Origin: Deltaproteobacteria bacterium
GTDB taxonomy: Bacteria > Desulfobacterota > Desulfobulbia > Desulfobulbales > BM004
DNA: 8,694 bases
Reading direction: 5' to 3'
Assembly: GCA_019312685.1 (NCBI GenBank)
Contig: JAFDCR010000126.1
Coordinates: 1 to 8,694, forward strand
The notes beneath the pieces were generated by a model. The model did not search any database, was not told the origin of the DNA, and saw nothing but the letters and a program-made list of their open reading frames with translations. A program made the position numbers and the translations under genes. Below, in pieces: positions 6,518-8,694 of the stretch; positions within the stretch are counted from its first letter, which is position 1; every line of letters begins with the position of its first letter.

Positions 6518-6526
6518 ATCTTAACA
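6518..6526 (-). promoter_or_regulatory. Candidate extended -10 promoter for the HPF-nadA-nifS run
   Basis: Read on the minus strand, this is TGTTAAGAT: an extended -10 TG followed by TAAGAT (four of six consensus bases). No good -35 lies at the proper distance. A TTGTCA (minus strand of 6553-6558) with TATTAT 12 bases downstream is also present but badly spaced. The 283-base gap 6447-6729 is AT-rich and, besides promoter-like pieces and the inverted repeat at 6639-6651, shows no gene or riboswitch-like fold. Confidence 0.35.
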
Positions 6527-6638
6527 TATATTCGTATAATACCCTAGTAATGTTGACAAGTACCGCTTTAAAAAAACCGCGATTTGTCATTCTTTTTCAT
6601 CCAAATCTAAAGAGCGGAAAATAAAATAAAAATGTTAA

Positions 6639-6651
6639 AACTTGGCAAGTT
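6639..6651. promoter_or_regulatory. Perfect inverted repeat in the metF promoter region
   Basis: AACTTG and CAAGTT flank a single G (AACTTGGCAAGTT). The site lies 79 bases before the metF start and overlaps TTGGCA (6642-6647), a possible -35 with TAATGT 17 bases downstream (6665-6670). A dimeric repressor could use such a site. The regulator is unknown, and the match to any methionine-regulator motif was not checked. Confidence 0.35.
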
Positions 6652-6729
6652 AAAAAAAACATAATAATGTAACTTTCTTTTTTCACCCTTGGGATAAAAT
6701 TAAATTTAAATGAATATGGATAGTGAACA

Positions 6730-7620
6730 ATGCTTGTCAAAGACATATTAAATTCAAATAAAACCTGTATCAGTTACGAATTCTTTCCCCCTAAACAAAA
6801 AGAGGACTGGAATTTGCTTTTCCAGACAATTTCAGACTTGATCCCTTTGGAACCTGCCTACGTAAGTGTAACTTACGGGGCAGGCGGTTCTACCCGCGAC
6901 CGCACTCATGATCTTCTGGTCAAAATCAAAGAGGAAACCGACCTTGAAGTTGTATCACATTTAACATGTGTCGGCTCAACAAGAGACGACATCCATAACA
7001 TTCTCAGCAACTATAAAAAACATGGGATAGAAAATATCCTGGCTTTGCGGGGTGACCTCCCCAAGGGACAGACCCATTGGCAACAACCGGAAAACGGTTT
7101 TGCTTACGCCTCTGAACTGGTAGCATATATAAAAAAGCAATTCCCGGAAATGGGTGTTGGAGTGGCTGGATTCCCTGAAGGCCATCCGGAAACTCCCAAC
7201 CGCCTAAAGGAGATTGAATATCTTAAGGAAAAAGTGGATGCCGGGGCCGATTATATTGTCACCCAGCTCTTTTTTGAGAACCGTGATTTCTATGATTTCT
7301 GTGAGCGCTGCGAGCTGGCGCATATCAATGTTCCGATCATAGCAGGAATCATGCCGATTACCACAAGGCAGAGTATGATCCGGATGGCGGAGCTTGCAGC
7401 CGGTGCCCGGATACCTGCCCGTCTCCTTAAGGCTGTTGAGCGGGCTGGCAGCGATGAGTATGTGGAAAGGGTGGGTGTTCACTGGGCCACAGAACAGGTT
7501 CGCGACCTGATTGATAACAATACCCGGGGTATCCATCTTTACACCCTGAACTGCTCAACCGCAACTCTCAGAATATATCAATCCCTTGGAATCAGCAGTT
7601 CCGTCCAGCTTTTAATGTAA
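6730..7620 (+). CDS. metF: 5,10-methylenetetrahydrofolate reductase
   Basis: MetF is an FAD enzyme that reduces 5,10-methylene-THF to 5-methyl-THF, the methyl donor for methionine synthesis. In anaerobes it can also serve the methyl branch of the acetyl-CoA pathway. The 296-aa length equals that of E. coli MetF and the TIM-barrel landmarks are present: YEFFPPK with E17, VSVTYGAGGSTR (44-55), HLTC (76-79), ILALRGDLP with D108, GVAGFPEGHPE (143-153), TQLFFEN with Q178, PIIAGIMPI (201-209), and YTLNCSTAT near the C-terminus. E17, D108 and Q178 correspond to the catalytic and folate-binding residues of E. coli MetF. No zinc-finger partner (MetV) or other folate gene lies in the window, so which pathway it serves cannot be decided. 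The Shine-Dalgarno is weak; ATG 6730 gives the expected N-terminus. It diverges from the HPF-cold-shock gene. Confidence 0.95.
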   Translation: MLVKDILNSNKTCISYEFFPPKQKEDWNLLFQTISDLIPLEPAYVSVTYGAGGSTRDRTHDLLVKIKEETDLEVVSHLTCVGSTRDDIHNILSNYKKHGIENILALRGDLPKGQTHWQQPENGFAYASELVAYIKKQFPEMGVGVAGFPEGHPETPNRLKEIEYLKEKVDAGADYIVTQLFFENRDFYDFCERCELAHINVPIIAGIMPITTRQSMIRMAELAAGARIPARLLKAVERAGSDEYVERVGVHWATEQVRDLIDNNTRGIHLYTLNCSTATLRIYQSLGISSSVQLLM

Positions 7621-7642
7621 TATCCCGGATATTTTTCTTTTT
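7619..7642 (+). terminator. Weak candidate terminator of metF
   Basis: AATATCC (7619-7625) and GGATATT (7627-7633) form an inverted repeat starting within the stop codon, followed by TTTCTTTTT. The stem is short and mostly A-T, so it would be a weak terminator. Confidence 0.35.
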
Positions 7643-7754
7643 AATCTGAATAACCTAAGAGTATTTGTGCGTTTTCTGTATTTCCGCTTCTTCCCTGCAT
7701 GGGAGATTACCCTATCTTAATCAGCTGGGTAAAACAGACGGGCGCCGGGTGATC

Positions 7755-7763
7755 TGTTATAAT
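7755..7763 (+). promoter_or_regulatory. Perfect extended -10 promoter upstream of glk
   Basis: TGTTATAAT is a full extended -10 (TG, one base, TATAAT). The -35 region at the right distance is poor (CAGACG at 7735-7740), as is common with extended -10 promoters. Transcription would start near 7770 and give a leader of about 90 bases before the glk ATG. I see no riboswitch-like fold in that leader. The rest of the 239-base gap after metF shows only the candidate metF terminator. Confidence 0.6.
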
Positions 7764-7859
7764 TTTTTTCTTGCTGTTAACCTGCCGTTCCATTACTCTT
7801 TTTTTAATCAAAAAATGGGCAATTGTTAATGTTTTAACCATATTTGATAACCCCAGTAT

Positions 7860-8694
7860 ATGGAAAAGCAAATCCTCCTCGCCGGTGATATTGGCGGCAC
7901 AAAAACTGATTTGGCCCTTTACTCCCCGGAAAAAGGCCCCCTGCAGCCCCTTTTAAAAGCCAGCTATCCAAGTAATAACTATCCTGGGCTTGATGCAATC
8001 ATAAAAGAGTTTTTATCTCAGACCGAGATTTCCGCAGCAGAAGCCTGTTTCGGTGTGGCGGGCCCGGTCCGGGACGGGAGAGCCGTTATAACTAAATTAC
8101 CTTGGCAGCCTGATACCAGAATGCTGCAGTCATCACACAACTTCTCCAAAGTAACCCTGATAAACGACCTGGTCGCCACCGGATATGCCATACCCCATCT
8201 GTCAGAATCAGACCTTTTCATTATCAATGAAGGCATTTGTATCAACGAAGGTTCCATAGGAATAATCGCCCCCGGCACCGGACTCGGAGAGGCCATTTTC
8301 ACCTGGGAAGGCTCCAGGTACACCCCTGTTCCTTCTGAAGGAGGTCATACTGATTTCGCCCCGACCACCGATACCGAAACCGCTCTCCTGACATATATGA
8401 AAAGCAAGTACGGACATGTCAGTTACGACAGGGTTTGTTCGGGCCGGGGTTTGCCGGACATATACGATTTTATCAATGCACACCTGCAGATTGAAGAACC
8501 TGACTGGCTGGCTGCAGAGTTGGCGGCCGCAGAAGACAGAGCGCCTATTATTGTCAACGGTGCCTTGGATGATTCCAGACTCTGCAGTATCTGCAAGGAA
8601 ACATTAAAATTATTTGTTGAGATCCTGGGTGCCGAGGCAGGCAACCTGGCACTTAAAGGCTTGACCACATGCGGCATGTACCTGGGTGGCGGCA
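7860..8694 (+). CDS. glk: Glucokinase, 3' end cut by the window
   Basis: Glucokinase phosphorylates glucose to glucose-6-phosphate with ATP in the cytosol. The 278 residues present are open to the window edge; by comparison with E. coli Glk (321 aa) some 50-60 residues are missing. Landmarks are the phosphate-1 loop GDIGGTKT (9-16), FGVAGPV (64-70), catalytic D103 in LINDLVATGY, the GTGLGEA phosphate loop (139-145), EGGHTDFAP with sugar-binding E160 and H163, HVSYDRVCSGRGL (186-198), and GNLALKG with YLGGG at the end. This is the Glk type, not the ROK type (no ROK zinc-cysteine motif). In the HVSxERV motif the usual glutamate is D190. The start ATG is certain within the frame, because TAA stands four codons upstream and no other start lies between, but no Shine-Dalgarno is visible. 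An extended -10 promoter lies about 100 bases upstream. Confidence 0.93.
   Translation, partial: MEKQILLAGDIGGTKTDLALYSPEKGPLQPLLKASYPSNNYPGLDAIIKEFLSQTEISAAEACFGVAGPVRDGRAVITKLPWQPDTRMLQSSHNFSKVTLINDLVATGYAIPHLSESDLFIINEGICINEGSIGIIAPGTGLGEAIFTWEGSRYTPVPSEGGHTDFAPTTDTETALLTYMKSKYGHVSYDRVCSGRGLPDIYDFINAHLQIEEPDWLAAELAAAEDRAPIIVNGALDDSRLCSICKETLKLFVEILGAEAGNLALKGLTTCGMYLGGG

Noticed and set aside
6447..6729. SAM or other riboswitch upstream of metF
   Set aside because: The region is AT-rich and lacks the GC helices and conserved blocks of known SAM riboswitches.

Overview
The window looks like an ordinary chromosomal stretch of a Gram-negative, probably anaerobic bacterium with moderate GC and AT-rich intergenic regions. 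The best guess is Desulfobacterota (former Deltaproteobacteria). This rests on gene content only: a YgiM-type SH3/coiled-coil/membrane-anchor protein, a ribosome-hibernation/cold-shock fusion, a proteobacterial-type glucokinase, and a small conserved protein that I associate with that group. No 16S or other decisive marker is present, so the assignment is tentative.

Layout, left to right. (1) Positions 106-2355, plus strand: a probable three-gene run of a 112-aa conserved protein of unknown function, a membrane-anchored M28 zinc peptidase, and a metallo-beta-lactamase-fold hydrolase related to RNase Z. (2) Positions 2356-2650: a non-coding leader with a sigma70-like promoter and two GC-rich REP-like hairpins in inverted orientation. 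(3) Positions 2651-3364, plus strand: the SH3/coiled-coil/TM protein, ending in a candidate terminator. (4) Positions 6446 down to 3474, minus strand: a run transcribed right to left of an HPF/RaiA-cold-shock fusion, quinolinate synthase NadA, and a NifS/IscS-type cysteine desulfurase. (5) Positions 6447-6729: an AT-rich divergent promoter region. (6) Positions 6730-7620, plus strand: methylenetetrahydrofolate reductase (metF). (7) Positions 7860-8694, plus strand: glucokinase (glk), cut by the window edge, behind a perfect extended -10 promoter.

Functionally, the clearest partnership is nadA with nifS. NadA needs a [4Fe-4S] cluster, and an adjacent desulfurase can supply its sulfur, as in the known nifS-nad neighbourhoods of Bacillus. 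MetF serves one-carbon and methionine metabolism and Glk serves sugar phosphorylation; neither shows a pathway partner here. I saw no tRNA, rRNA, CRISPR array, phage gene or intact insertion sequence.

I do not see a convincing new multi-gene system. The points most worth a second look are the inverted REP-like hairpin pair with a compensatory base change, the HPF-cold-shock fusion at the head of the NAD/Fe-S run, the ACHSG active-site loop of the desulfurase, the non-ATG start of nadA, and the Glu-to-Asp change in the glucokinase sugar site.
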